A DNA stretch of 64,000 nt from Blastococcus sp. TF02-09 (lineage in GTDB: Bacteria > Actinomycetota > Actinomycetes > Mycobacteriales > Geodermatophilaceae), in NCBI RefSeq assembly GCF_003319105.1, contig NZ_QOHH01000003.1, positions 310,001 to 374,000 on the forward strand. The letters are read 5' to 3'. Under the pieces are notes generated by a model. It was not told where the DNA came from. It saw only the letters and a program-made list of their open reading frames with translations, and ran no database searches. Both the position numbers and the translations under genes were made by a program. Position 1 is the first letter of the stretch. Each line of letters opens with the position of its first letter. Positions 45,772 to 53,215 of the stretch are shown here, in pieces.

Positions 45772-46902
45772 GTGTTCCGCAAGAAGACGCGCGGTCAGGT
45801 CATCGGCGCCGAACTGCAGGAGGGTCTCACCCACCTCGGGGTGGCAGCCACCCAGGCCGGCCGTCTCGCAGCAGAGCAGGTGGGCCCCCGCGTGGCGGCC
45901 GCCCGCGAGGCAGCCGCACCCGCATACGAGGCGGCCAAGGTCGCCGTCGTCCCCAAGGTCGCGGCCGCGGTCGCCGCCGCGGCTCCGGCCGTCGCCGGCG
46001 CCCGTGACGCCGTCGCCCCCCGGGTGGAGGCGGCGCGTGACGCCGTCGCGCCCCGGGTGGAGGCGGCCCGCGACGCGCTGGCTCCGCACCTGGACGCCGC
46101 CGGCCCCCGGGCCGCGGCCGCGGTGGCCGCCTCCCGGGCCGCAGCGGCGAAGGCCGCCGCGGACCTCGCGCCCCGCGTCGAGGCGGCGCAGAAGGCCGCC
46201 CAGAAGACGCTGAAGGACGACGTCGCGCCGCGGCTCGAGGCCGCCCAGGTCGCCGCCCTGGCTTACGCCGCCCCCAAGGTGACCGCCGCCCGCGACGCGG
46301 TCACCCCGGCCCTGGACAGCGCGCGTGACACGCTGCTCGCCGGCGTGGACAGCGCCCGCAGCGAGATCGACGCCCGCCGCGCCGAGTTCGCCGCGGCTGC
46401 CGCCGAGTCCGGCCGCAAGGCCCGCAAGGCGGCCAAGAAGGCGCGCAAGAAGGCGGGCAAGAAGCACCGCGACTTCGAGAAGGCCGCGCTGGCCACCGCC
46501 GCGACGGTCAAGCGGACGATCGGCGCCGAGCCCGAGCCGCGCCGTCGGTGGCCGTGGGTGTTCGCCGCCCTCGCGCTGGGTACGGCCGCCTTCGTGTTCC
46601 TGCGGCGCAGGCCGCAAGACGACTGGACCCCCGCGCCCGCGAGCGACGGCCCGGTCCCGAGCTACCGAGAGGACCCCGTGCCCAGTTCGAACGACTTCGG
46701 CGGCAAGACCGTCTCCACCGCCGACACGACCGGTGACTCCGCGCCCGACGAGTCGGACATGGGCGTCCGCGACGCCCAGTTCGTCGAGGGCGACGGTCCG
46801 ACGTCCGCCGACGAGGACATCAAGAACACCCCGCGGCCCTTCACCTCGGGCGGCGCCGAGGAGGCGGGCCCCACCGCCGGGCCGACGGACCGCGAGGTCT
46901 GA
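45772..46902 (+). CDS. Ala-rich amphipathic-helix repeat protein with C-terminal membrane segment
   Basis: A 376-residue protein. Residues about 20-260 are almost entirely Ala, Arg, Val, Glu and Asp in 11-residue repeats of the form [11 protein letters not shown], giving long amphipathic helices like apolipoproteins or LEA/phasin-type proteins. A Lys/Arg-rich stretch ([19 protein letters not shown]) and one helix ([16 protein letters not shown]) follow. A Ser/Asp-rich acidic tail ends [15 protein letters not shown]. It could coat a membrane or lipid surface, or act as a desiccation protectant; neither is shown. The GTG at 45772 follows GGAGG by 8 nt; upstream in-frame ATGs have no such site. 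Probably monocistronic, with a terminator right after. Confidence 0.7.
   Translation: MFRKKTRGQVIGAELQEGLTHLGVAATQAGRLAAEQVGPRVAAAREAAAPAYEAAKVAVVPKVAAAVAAAAPAVAGARDAVAPRVEAARDAVAPRVEAARDALAPHLDAAGPRAAAAVAASRAAAAKAAADLAPRVEAAQKAAQKTLKDDVAPRLEAAQVAALAYAAPKVTAARDAVTPALDSARDTLLAGVDSARSEIDARRAEFAAAAAESGRKARKAAKKARKKAGKKHRDFEKAALATAATVKRTIGAEPEPRRRWPWVFAALALGTAAFVFLRRRPQDDWTPAPASDGPVPSYREDPVPSSNDFGGKTVSTADTTGDSAPDESDMGVRDAQFVEGDGPTSADEDIKNTPRPFTSGGAEEAGPTAGPTDREV
46003..46068 (+). repeat. 33-bp tandem repeat inside the Ala-rich gene
   Basis: Two nearly identical 33-bp units (46003-46035 and 46036-46068) encode [11 protein letters not shown] twice; a third degenerate partial copy follows. The period equals three turns of helix (11 residues). 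Copy number may vary between strains. Confidence 0.8.
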
Positions 46903-46920
46903 TCCGTCTCCCTGTGCTCC

Positions 46921-46962
46921 ACGCCGCAGCCCCCGTTGCCCGCGCGACGGGGGCTGCGGCGT
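46921..46962 (+). terminator. Stem-loop terminator before lipA
   Basis: A perfect 16-bp stem (46921-46936 with 46947-46962) with a 10-nt loop, 18 nt after the stop of the Ala-rich gene. It isolates that gene from lipA, whose own -10 box begins 10 nt further on. Confidence 0.8.
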
Positions 46963-46985
46963 CCGGCGCGGGTACCGTGAGGATC

Positions 46986-47960
46986 ATGAGCTCGTCGGTG
47001 TCCCCGGTCCCTGCCCAGGACTCCCCGCTGGAGCCGGCCGGCCGCAAACTGCTCCGCCTCGAGGTGCGCAACAGCCAGGTCCCGATCGAGCGCAAGCCGG
47101 AGTGGATCAAGACCCGGCTGAAGACCGGGCCGGAGTACACCGAGCTGAAGTCGCTGGTCCGCCGCGAGGGGCTGCACACGGTCTGCGAGGAGGCCGGCTG
47201 CCCCAACATCTACGAGTGCTGGGAGGACCGCGAGGCCACCTTCCTCATCGGCGGCGACCAGTGCACCCGGCGCTGCGACTTCTGCCAGATCGACACCGGC
47301 AAGCCCGCCGACTTCGACGCCGACGAGCCGCGCCGGGTCGCCGAGAGCGTCGCGACCATGGGCCTGAAGTACGCGACCGTCACCGGCGTCGCCCGTGACG
47401 ACCTGCCCGACGGCGGCGCGTGGCTCTACGCCGAGACCGTCCGGCAGATCCACGCCCAGCTCCCCGGCTGCGGGGTCGAGCTGCTCATCCCGGACTTCAA
47501 CGCCGACCCCGCGCAGCTGGCGGAGGTCTTCTCCTCCCGCCCCGAGGTGCTCGCGCACAACGTCGAGACCGTGCCGCGGATCTTCAAGCGCATCCGCCCC
47601 GGGTTCCGGTTCGACCGCTCTCTCGCCGTCATCACCGCCGCCCGCGAGGCCGGCCTGGTGACCAAGTCCAACCTCATCCTCGGCATGGGCGAGGAGCCCG
47701 AGGAGGTCCGGGAGACCATGCAGGCGCTGCACGACGCCGGCTGCGACCTGCTCACCATCACCCAGTACCTGCGCCCCTCGCCGCGGCACCACCCCGTCGT
47801 GCGGTGGGTCAAGCCCGAGGAGTTCGTCGAGTTCCAGGCCGACGCCGAGGCGATCGGGTTCCCCGGTGTCCTCGCCGGGCCGCTGGTGCGCAGCTCCTAC
47901 CGCGCCGGCCGGCTCTACCAGCAGGCCGTCAGCGCCCGGGGACTCGCCCCGCAGGTGTGA
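46986..47960 (+). CDS. lipA: Lipoyl synthase
   Basis: A 324-residue radical-SAM enzyme that inserts two sulfurs into octanoyl groups. The auxiliary cluster motif is [12 protein letters not shown] and the SAM cluster motif is CTRRCDFC; the C-terminal RSSYRAG supplies the Ser ligand. It completes the lipoate pathway begun by LipB and serves the E2 and gcv proteins. The ATG at 46986 has TACCGT 7 nt upstream, and a longer ATG start at 46914 would run through the terminator, so it is rejected. Confidence 0.96.
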   Translation: MSSSVSPVPAQDSPLEPAGRKLLRLEVRNSQVPIERKPEWIKTRLKTGPEYTELKSLVRREGLHTVCEEAGCPNIYECWEDREATFLIGGDQCTRRCDFCQIDTGKPADFDADEPRRVAESVATMGLKYATVTGVARDDLPDGGAWLYAETVRQIHAQLPGCGVELLIPDFNADPAQLAEVFSSRPEVLAHNVETVPRIFKRIRPGFRFDRSLAVITAAREAGLVTKSNLILGMGEEPEEVRETMQALHDAGCDLLTITQYLRPSPRHHPVVRWVKPEEFVEFQADAEAIGFPGVLAGPLVRSSYRAGRLYQQAVSARGLAPQV

Positions 47961-47985
47961 CCCGGTCCGGCCGTATCCTGCAGGC

Positions 47986-48753
47986 ATGGCACGCAGCAAG
48001 CCCTCGTCCGGCTCCACCGCCGCCTCCGCGCCCGCGGTGAAGCTGGACAAGAAGGGCAACCCCAAGGTCGGGCGGCTCAAGAAGCTCGGCGCCAACGTGC
48101 GCATGATCAAGCAGGCGTACACGCTGACGGCCAAGAACGACCCGAAGCTCCCCTGGCTGCTGCTGATCACCTTCGTGGCCGTCTTCACCGTCGTCGAGCT
48201 GATCGGCATCCTGCTCAGCCTGCCGCTGGTCTTCCTCCCCATCGCGCTGGTGTTCGCCGTGCTGGCCACGCTGATCGTCTTCGGGCGGCGCGCGCAGGGC
48301 TCGGCCTACCGGCAGGTGGAGGGGCAGCCCGGTGCGGCCGCCTGGGTGCTCGAGGGCATGCGGGGCGACTGGCGGGTGACCTCCGGTGTCGCCGGCACCA
48401 CGCAGCTCGACGCCGTCCACCGCGTGCTGGGCCGCCCCGGCGTCATCCTGGTCGCCGAGGGCGCGCCCTCCCGGGTGCGCAGCCTGCTGGCTCAGGAGAA
48501 GAAGAAGGTCGCGCGGGTCGTCGGCGACACCCCGATCTACGACATCCTGGTCGGCGACGGCGAGGGCCAGGTACCGCTGCCCAGGCTCAGCGCCCACATC
48601 ATGAAGCTCCCCCGCAACCTCAGCGCCGCCGAGCTCAACAGCCTCGGCCGCCGGATGAGCGCCCTGGGCGGCCCGCGGATGCCGGTCCCGGGCGGCCCGC
48701 TGCCCGGCGGCCGGCAGATGTCGATCAGCCAGCGCCAGGTGCGCCGCCGCTAG
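47986..48753 (+). CDS. DUF4191 family membrane protein
   Basis: A 255-residue protein with a Lys-rich N-terminus (KLDKKGNPKVGRLKKLGANVRMIKQAYTLTAKND), two membrane helices (LPWLLLITFVAVFTVVELIGIL and LPLVFLPIALVFAVLATLIVFG) and a soluble C-terminal domain (GQPGAAAWVLEGMRGDWRVTSGVAGTTQLDAVHRVLGRPGVILVAEG). Always next to lipA in actinobacteria (Rv2219 in M. tuberculosis); function unknown. The ATG has TATCCT 6 nt upstream, so it may be transcribed both leaderless and from lipA. Its stop overlaps that of the convergent GNAT gene. Confidence 0.88.
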   Translation: MARSKPSSGSTAASAPAVKLDKKGNPKVGRLKKLGANVRMIKQAYTLTAKNDPKLPWLLLITFVAVFTVVELIGILLSLPLVFLPIALVFAVLATLIVFGRRAQGSAYRQVEGQPGAAAWVLEGMRGDWRVTSGVAGTTQLDAVHRVLGRPGVILVAEGAPSRVRSLLAQEKKKVARVVGDTPIYDILVGDGEGQVPLPRLSAHIMKLPRNLSAAELNSLGRRMSALGGPRMPVPGGPLPGGRQMSISQRQVRRR

Positions 48754-49283
48754 AGCCGCTGGAAGGGGTCGGCGTACCGGAAGGTGCCACCGGTCCGCGG
48801 CCCGGCCAGCCACCGCGCCTGGAAGTGCCGGCCCCACCGCGGCTCGGGAGCGCTGATGCCGAGGTCCTCGGCGGCCCGGAAGCCGAAGCGGCCGTAGTAG
48901 GCCGGGTCCCCGAGCAGCGCCACGAGCGTCTCGCCGGCCGCCTCGGCCACCGCGAGCACGGAGTGGACCAGCGCCGTCCCGACGCCGCGGCCCTGTGCCT
49001 CCGGCAGCACACCGAGCGGCCCCAGGCCCAGCACCGGGGTGCCGGCCGGCTCGAGCCACCCGCGCGTGACGAGCACGTGCCCGGTGACGACGTCGTCCCG
49101 CTCGGCGACCAGCGAGAGGTGCGGCAGGAAGCCGGGGTCCTCGCGCAGCGCGTCGACCAGCCGCTCCTCGACGACGTCCTCCGGGGGCCGTTCCCGCCCC
49201 GTCGCCGGATCGCGGGCGAACGCCGCCCGGTGCAGGGCGTGCACGGCGTCGTGGTCGCCGGGGCGCTCACGACGGACGATCAT
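48750..49283 (-). CDS. GNAT family N-acetyltransferase
   Basis: A 177-residue YhbS-like GNAT. The start is MIVRRERPGDHDAVHALHRAAFA, the acetyl-CoA loop is GVLPEAQGRGVGTALVHSVLAVAEAAGETLVALLGDPAYYGRFGFRAA and it ends ARWLAGPRTGGTFRYADPFQ. Substrate unknown. The start codon overlaps the stop of the upstream RDD gene (ATGA), so they are coupled. Confidence 0.88.
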   Translation of the reverse strand: MIVRRERPGDHDAVHALHRAAFARDPATGRERPPEDVVEERLVDALREDPGFLPHLSLVAERDDVVTGHVLVTRGWLEPAGTPVLGLGPLGVLPEAQGRGVGTALVHSVLAVAEAAGETLVALLGDPAYYGRFGFRAAEDLGISAPEPRWGRHFQARWLAGPRTGGTFRYADPFQRL

Positions 49284-49705
49284 CAGCGGTCACGGACGAC
49301 GGCGGTGCCGGTGAGCCGGTCGTGCAGACCGCGGCCGTCGGCGTCGACCAGCAGCGCCGGCACGAGCAGCACCAGCAGTCCGGTGCGCACGACGGCCCGC
49401 CAGAGCGCCAGCCGCGCGCCGGGCTGCGGATGGGCCAGCCGGAGGCCGAGCAGCCGCATGCCCGGGGTCTGGCCGGCCGCCACCAGCGAGACGACGGTGA
49501 GGACGGCGAAGGAGACCAGGCTCCAGTTGCCGGGCAGCTCCGGCGCGGTGAACAGGCCGGCGACCAGGGCGGCGGCGAGCGAGTCGACCAGGAAGGCCCC
49601 GACGCGCGTGGTGAAGGCCGCCAACGACCCGGGCCCCTCGGCCGGCAACCCCAGGGAGGCGCCCCGCGGGCGCTGCTGAGAGGGTGAGGACCCGTCCCTG
49701 ATCAT
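49283..49705 (-). CDS. RDD family membrane protein
   Basis: A 140-residue protein with the RDD pattern: TTRVGAFLVDSLAAALVAGLF (first helix with Arg and Asp), SLVSFAVLTVVSLVAAGQTPGMRLLGLRLAHP, LWRAVVRTGLLVLLVPALLV, and the end GRGLHDRLTGTAVVRD. Function unknown; counterpart of Rv2219A beside glnA. The ATG has TACCCT 7 nt upstream. Divergent from glnA, sharing a 189-nt region with a large stem-loop and a GlnR site. Confidence 0.88.
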   Translation of the reverse strand: MIRDGSSPSQQRPRGASLGLPAEGPGSLAAFTTRVGAFLVDSLAAALVAGLFTAPELPGNWSLVSFAVLTVVSLVAAGQTPGMRLLGLRLAHPQPGARLALWRAVVRTGLLVLLVPALLVDADGRGLHDRLTGTAVVRDR

Positions 49706-49725
49706 GACCGCCAGGGTAGTGAGAA

Positions 49726-49778
49726 GGCCCCCTGCCTCCCACCCCGCGTCCGTGCGGGGCGGGACCGCGCAGGGGGCC
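49726..49778. other. Long bulged stem-loop in the RDD/glnA divergent region
   Basis: An outer 10-bp stem (49726-49735 with 49769-49778) encloses an inner 6-bp stem (ccccgc 49742-49747 with gcgggg 49754-49759). It lies upstream of both predicted transcript starts, so it is not an ordinary terminator for either gene. It may be an insulator, a DNA cruciform or part of a small RNA. Confidence 0.5.
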
Positions 49779-49807
49779 GACCGACACCCGACACGCCGAC
49801 AACCGTT

Positions 49808-49845
49808 GTTACGCCGCCGAAACACTCGGGACACCCGGGGGCAAC
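49808..49845 (+). promoter_or_regulatory. Two-box GlnR operator upstream of glnA
   Basis: GTTAC (49808-49812), 6 nt, GAAAC (49819-49823), 6 nt, GACAC (49830-49834), 6 nt, GCAAC (49841-49845). This is exactly the GTnAC-n6-GnAAC pair of half-sites repeated twice with the correct 22-bp period, the known binding mode of actinobacterial GlnR. The site ends 10 nt before the TAGCTT -10 box and covers the -35 position, as expected for an activator of a promoter with a poor -35. Confidence 0.85.
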
Positions 49846-49855
49846 TCCGGCCTCG

Positions 49856-49861
49856 TAGCTT
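49856..49861 (+). promoter_or_regulatory. -10 box of the glnA promoter
   Basis: TAGCTT fits TANNNT and lies 33 nt before the ATG; the predicted start is near 49868. No recognisable -35 at 17-18 nt spacing, where the GlnR site is found instead. Confidence 0.55.
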
Positions 49862-49894
49862 TCCGTTCGGCCGCCCACGAATCCCGGAGGATCG

Positions 49895-51328
49895 ATGTTC
49901 ACCAGTCCCGACGAGGTCGCCAGCTACATCCGCGACAACGACGTCGAGTTCGTCGACGTGCGCTTCTGCGACCTGCCCGGCGTCATGCAGCACTTCACCA
50001 TCCCGGCGTCGACGTTCGGCGAGGACACGTTCTCCGAGGGCCTGGGCTTCGACGGTTCGTCGATCCGCGGCTTCCAGGCGATCAACGAGTCGGACATGCT
50101 CCTGCTCCCCGACGCCAACAGCGCCTTCGTGGACCCGTTCCGCAAGCACAAGACGCTGAACGTCAACTTCTTCATCCACGACCCGATCACGCGCGAGGCC
50201 TACAGCCGCGACCCGCGCAACGTGGCGAAGAAGGCCGAGGCGTACCTGGCGTCGTCCGGCATCGCCGACACCGCCTACTTCGGTCCCGAGGCGGAGTTCT
50301 ACGTCTTCGACTCGGTGCGCTACGACACCACGATCAACGAGGGCTACTACCACGTCGACTCCGGCGAGGGCTCCTGGCGCAGCGGCGCTGCCACCGAGTT
50401 CGACGGCAGCCCCAACCGTGGGTACAAGGCCCGCCCCAAGGGTGGCTACTTCCCCGTCGAGCCCTACGACCAGCAGAGCGACCTGCGCGCCGACATGATG
50501 AAGAACCTCATCAGCGCGGGGCTGGAGCTCGAGCGCGGGCACCACGAGGTGGGCACCGGCGGGCAGGCGGAGATCAACTACAAGTTCGACACCCTGCTGC
50601 GCTCGGCCGACAGCCTGATGCTGTTCAAGTACGTCATCAAGAACACCGCCTGGGCCGCCGGCAAGACCGCCACCTTCATGCCCAAGCCGCTGTTCGGGGA
50701 CAACGGCTCCGGCATGCACTGCCACCAGAGCCTCTGGAAGGACGGTCAGCCGCTCTTCCACGCCGAGACCGGCTACGCGGGCCTGTCCGACACGGCCCGC
50801 CACTACATCGGCGGCCTGCTAGCCCACGCCCCGTCGCTGCTGGCCTTCACCAACCCGACGGTGAACAGCTACCACCGCCTGGTGCCCGGCTACGAGGCCC
50901 CGATCAACCTGGTCTACTCGGCCCGCAACCGCTCGGCCTGCCTCCGCATCCCGATCTCCGGTGACAGCCCGAAGGCCAAGCGCATCGAGTTCCGCGTGCC
51001 CGACCCGTCGGCCAACCCCTACCTCGCCTTCTCGGCGATGCTCATGGCCGGCCTGGACGGCGTGAAGAACAAGATCGAGCCGCCGGCGCCGGTGGACAAG
51101 GACCTCTACGAGCTGCCGCCCGAGGAGGCCCTGGGCATCGAGAAGGTCCCCGCGTCGCTGGACGCCGCGCTGGACAACCTCGAGGCCGACCACGAGTACC
51201 TGATCGACGGCGGGGTGTTCACCCCCGACCTGATCGAGACGTGGATCGACTACAAGCGGGCCAACGAGATCGACCCGATCCGCCTGCGCCCGCACCCGCA
51301 CGAGTTCGCGATGTACTACGACATCTGA
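49895..51328 (+). CDS. glnA: Type I glutamine synthetase
   Basis: A 477-residue GSI-beta enzyme that makes glutamine from glutamate, ammonia and ATP. The N-terminal latch is [16 protein letters not shown], active-site segments are [28 protein letters not shown] and [10 protein letters not shown], and the adenylylation Tyr405 lies in [11 protein letters not shown]. GlnE, the enzyme that modifies that Tyr, is encoded 3.3 kb downstream. Transcription is likely GlnR-activated. An RBS (CGGAGGATCG) precedes the ATG. Corresponds to GlnA1 of mycobacteria. Confidence 0.97.
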   Translation: MFTSPDEVASYIRDNDVEFVDVRFCDLPGVMQHFTIPASTFGEDTFSEGLGFDGSSIRGFQAINESDMLLLPDANSAFVDPFRKHKTLNVNFFIHDPITREAYSRDPRNVAKKAEAYLASSGIADTAYFGPEAEFYVFDSVRYDTTINEGYYHVDSGEGSWRSGAATEFDGSPNRGYKARPKGGYFPVEPYDQQSDLRADMMKNLISAGLELERGHHEVGTGGQAEINYKFDTLLRSADSLMLFKYVIKNTAWAAGKTATFMPKPLFGDNGSGMHCHQSLWKDGQPLFHAETGYAGLSDTARHYIGGLLAHAPSLLAFTNPTVNSYHRLVPGYEAPINLVYSARNRSACLRIPISGDSPKAKRIEFRVPDPSANPYLAFSAMLMAGLDGVKNKIEPPAPVDKDLYELPPEEALGIEKVPASLDAALDNLEADHEYLIDGGVFTPDLIETWIDYKRANEIDPIRLRPHPHEFAMYYDI

Positions 51329-51340
51329 GTCGTACCGCCG

Positions 51341-51379
51341 CCGCGGCCCCCGTCCTGCCCGTCAGGACGGGGGCCGCGG
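51341..51379 (+). terminator. Stem-loop terminator after glnA
   Basis: A perfect 17-bp stem (51341-51357 with 51363-51379) with a 5-nt loop, 12 nt after the glnA stop. It ends 15 nt before the convergent SPFH gene. Confidence 0.82.
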
Positions 51380-51394
51380 TGCGTCCGGACGTGG

Positions 51395-52080
51395 TCAGCC
51401 GTCTCGGCCGACCACGCTGGCCGGGTCCACCGTGGCTGCGCCCGTCGTGAGGACGACCGTCGCTCCCCCGGCCTCCACCGCCTGCAGCGTGCGCAGCTGG
51501 AGGAGTGCCGGCTGCTCGGCGACCATGCGGGCCGCGTTCGCCAGCGCCCTCGTCGCGGCCACCTCCGACCGAGCGCGTTCGAGCACCGCCTGACCCTGCG
51601 CGCGCGCCACGGCGACGTCCGCTGCGGCCCGCCGCAGCTCGGCCGGCACCATCACGTCGCGGAGCGAAAGGCGCTCGAGGACCACGCCGACGTCGTCCGC
51701 CGCTGCCCCGCCCCGGCGAGCACGTCGTCGGGAAGCGACCCGCGGGCGGCGAGCAGCTCGTCCAGCGTCCGGGCGGCGACCGCCTCGCGGAGCGCGATCT
51801 GCAGGGCCCCGTAGACGAAGGAATCGGCGTCCTCGACGGTCTCGTGCCAGCGCCGGGGATCCGACGTCCGCACCACAGCCGTGAGGCTCACCTTCACCGA
51901 CAGCCCATCGGCGGTGAGCACCTCCTGGCTCGACACGACCAGCGGCCGCGGCCGGACCACCACCCGGATCCACGAACGCCTGCGCCGTGACCGGCGGTGA
52001 CGGCCGGCCCCGAGCGCCTCCTCGAAGTGACCGTCCCGGTAGAGCAGGACCCGCTCCCACTCCTGGACCACGATCTTCAC
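51395..52080 (-). pseudogene. SPFH/stomatin-like (slipin) gene with a one-base frameshift
   Basis: Two overlapping frames together encode one SPFH protein of about 228 residues. The 5' frame gives MKIVVQEWERVLLYRDG, then LVVSSQEVLTADGLSVKVSLTAVVRTSDP and ALREAVAARTLDELLAARGSLPDDVL. The frame then shifts by one base near two G4 tracts (minus strand, 51714-51711 and 51709-51706). The 3' frame continues ADDVGVVLERLSLRDVMVPAELRRAAADVAVARAQGQAVLERARSEVAATRALANAARM. Restoring one G joins them without loss of homology. It lacks the N-terminal membrane anchor usual for slipins. A sequencing error in the G tracts, a true pseudogene and slippage are all possible. The start is GTG 52080 behind AGGAGG. 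Unshifted translation would stop after 142 residues. Confidence 0.75.
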
Positions 52081-52405
52081 GTCTCCTGCCCTCCTCTCCT
52101 GTCCTCCGGAGCACGGACCGGACGGCGGGCGGTCGGGCGCCGACGGGGAGCGCGCGCAGCGCTGCAGACCGCCGGAGCCGGGATGACCGCCCGCCGAACG
52201 GCATCGGGAGTCGAACCCGCGCGTTCCTGAGACGCTTGCCCTACATGGCAGCCCGTGATCGACACGCAGGACCTGCGGCGGCGATGCCGCCCGGCTGCTG
52301 ATCACGGGCAGGCGAGACTGTAACGGGGCCCCGGCCCCCGGTCCGCCGGTTTTCGCGGCGCGCCGCCGGACAAGCCCGTCGCCGTAGGCAAGACGGACCG
52401 GCGGG
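52081..52405. other. 325-nt gene-free stretch with nested inverted repeats
   Basis: Between the SPFH gene and the amidotransferase gene I find no open frame worth calling. It holds a tRNA-like remnant (52197-52256), a 10-bp inverted repeat (gcccgtgatc 52251-52260 with gatcacgggc 52300-52309), a 7-bp repeat (ggcatcg 52200-52206 with cgatgcc 52282-52288) and a small palindrome cgcagg-a-cctgcg (52265-52277). Confidence 0.6.
52197..52256 (-). pseudogene. tRNA-like remnant
   Basis: On the minus strand three hairpins follow one another as in a cloverleaf: TGCC-ATGTAG-GGCA, GCGT-CTCAGGA-ACGC and GCGGG-TTCGACT-CCCGA. The last is a near-perfect T arm (GGTTCGACTCC) and the middle loop looks like an anticodon loop with CAG (Leu) after T33. 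However, no variable loop separates arms 2 and 3, the flanking acceptor segments (ACGGGCT and ATGCCGT) pair only partly, and a real tRNA-Leu needs a long variable arm. I therefore call a decayed tRNA or an integration-site remnant, not a functional tRNA. Confidence 0.4.
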
Positions 52406-53134
52406 TCACCCGAAGCGGGCGACGAAGGAGGCCAGCAGCCTGGCCGGCTCGGTCACCACGGACGGCGTGACCCGCGCGACGAGCGCCTCGAGCTCGGACG
52501 GGGGGAAGTAGCCGGCGTCGCGGTAGACGTGGATGCGGGTGACCAGGCCGGCGACGTCGAGCTCCGGGTGGAACTGGGTGGCGTAGACGTTGCTGCCGAC
52601 GCGGAACATCTGAACCGGGCACCCCGCCGACCCGGCCAGCAGCACCGCGGACGGCGGCAGCACCCGGCACGCCTCCTTGTGCCCGACGAAGGCGTCGAAC
52701 GCCGGCGGCATCCCCGCGAGCAGCGGGTCGTCCCGGCCATCCGGCGTGAGCTCCACCCGCACCGCCGAGATCGGCTCCCCGTACGTCCGGTCGACCACCC
52801 CGCCCTGGTGGGTGCCCAGCGTCCCGATGCCGTAGCAGGCGCCGAGGAAGGGGAAGTCGCGGGCGACGACGCGATCCAGCAGCAGTCCCAGCTCGCGCTC
52901 GACCCGTCGCTGCACGGCGGACTTCGCCTCGACCGGGTCGCTGGTGGTGAAGGGGCTGCCGCCCAGCAGGATGCCCGCGTAGGCGTCCAGGTCGACGTCC
53001 GGCAGCGGCCCGGCCTCCACCCGGATGCGACGCAGCTCCCGCTCCGCGAGCCCCGTGGCCCGCAGGAACCCGGCGTACTCGTCGTCGGCGGCGACGTCCT
53101 CGGCGCGGGTGGAGAGCAGGAGGAAGGGCCGCAC
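52406..53134 (-). CDS. Class-I glutamine amidotransferase (GMP synthase-like)
   Basis: A 242-residue GATase1 protein. The nucleophile Cys is in FPFLGACYGIGTLG, and the catalytic His-Glu pair is in YATQFHPELDVAGL; an oxyanion region is ILLGGSPFTTSD. It stands alone without a synthetase domain, so its acceptor is unknown; homologues are annotated 'glutamine amidotransferase' and related enzymes act as gamma-glutamyl hydrolases. The GTG start has TAGGCT 7 nt upstream. A second stand-alone amidotransferase lies at 57.7 kb. Confidence 0.87.
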   Translation of the reverse strand: MRPFLLLSTRAEDVAADDEYAGFLRATGLAERELRRIRVEAGPLPDVDLDAYAGILLGGSPFTTSDPVEAKSAVQRRVERELGLLLDRVVARDFPFLGACYGIGTLGTHQGGVVDRTYGEPISAVRVELTPDGRDDPLLAGMPPAFDAFVGHKEACRVLPPSAVLLAGSAGCPVQMFRVGSNVYATQFHPELDVAGLVTRIHVYRDAGYFPPSELEALVARVTPSVVTEPARLLASFVARFG

Positions 53135-53215
53135 GGTGCGGAGCCTAGGCCGCCGGCCCCGGCCCGCACGGGGGACATCACAGGCGGCCAGGTATCGAAC
53201 CGGGTGGTCCTGGGC

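Noticed and set aside
46914-46985. Longer lipA start at 46914
   Set aside because: It would translate the 16-bp terminator stem. ATG 46986 has a -10 box 7 nt upstream and fits the family length.
52197-52256. Functional tRNA-Leu(CAG)
   Set aside because: There is no variable arm, although tRNA-Leu needs a long one. The acceptor stem pairs poorly and no 3' CCA is encoded.
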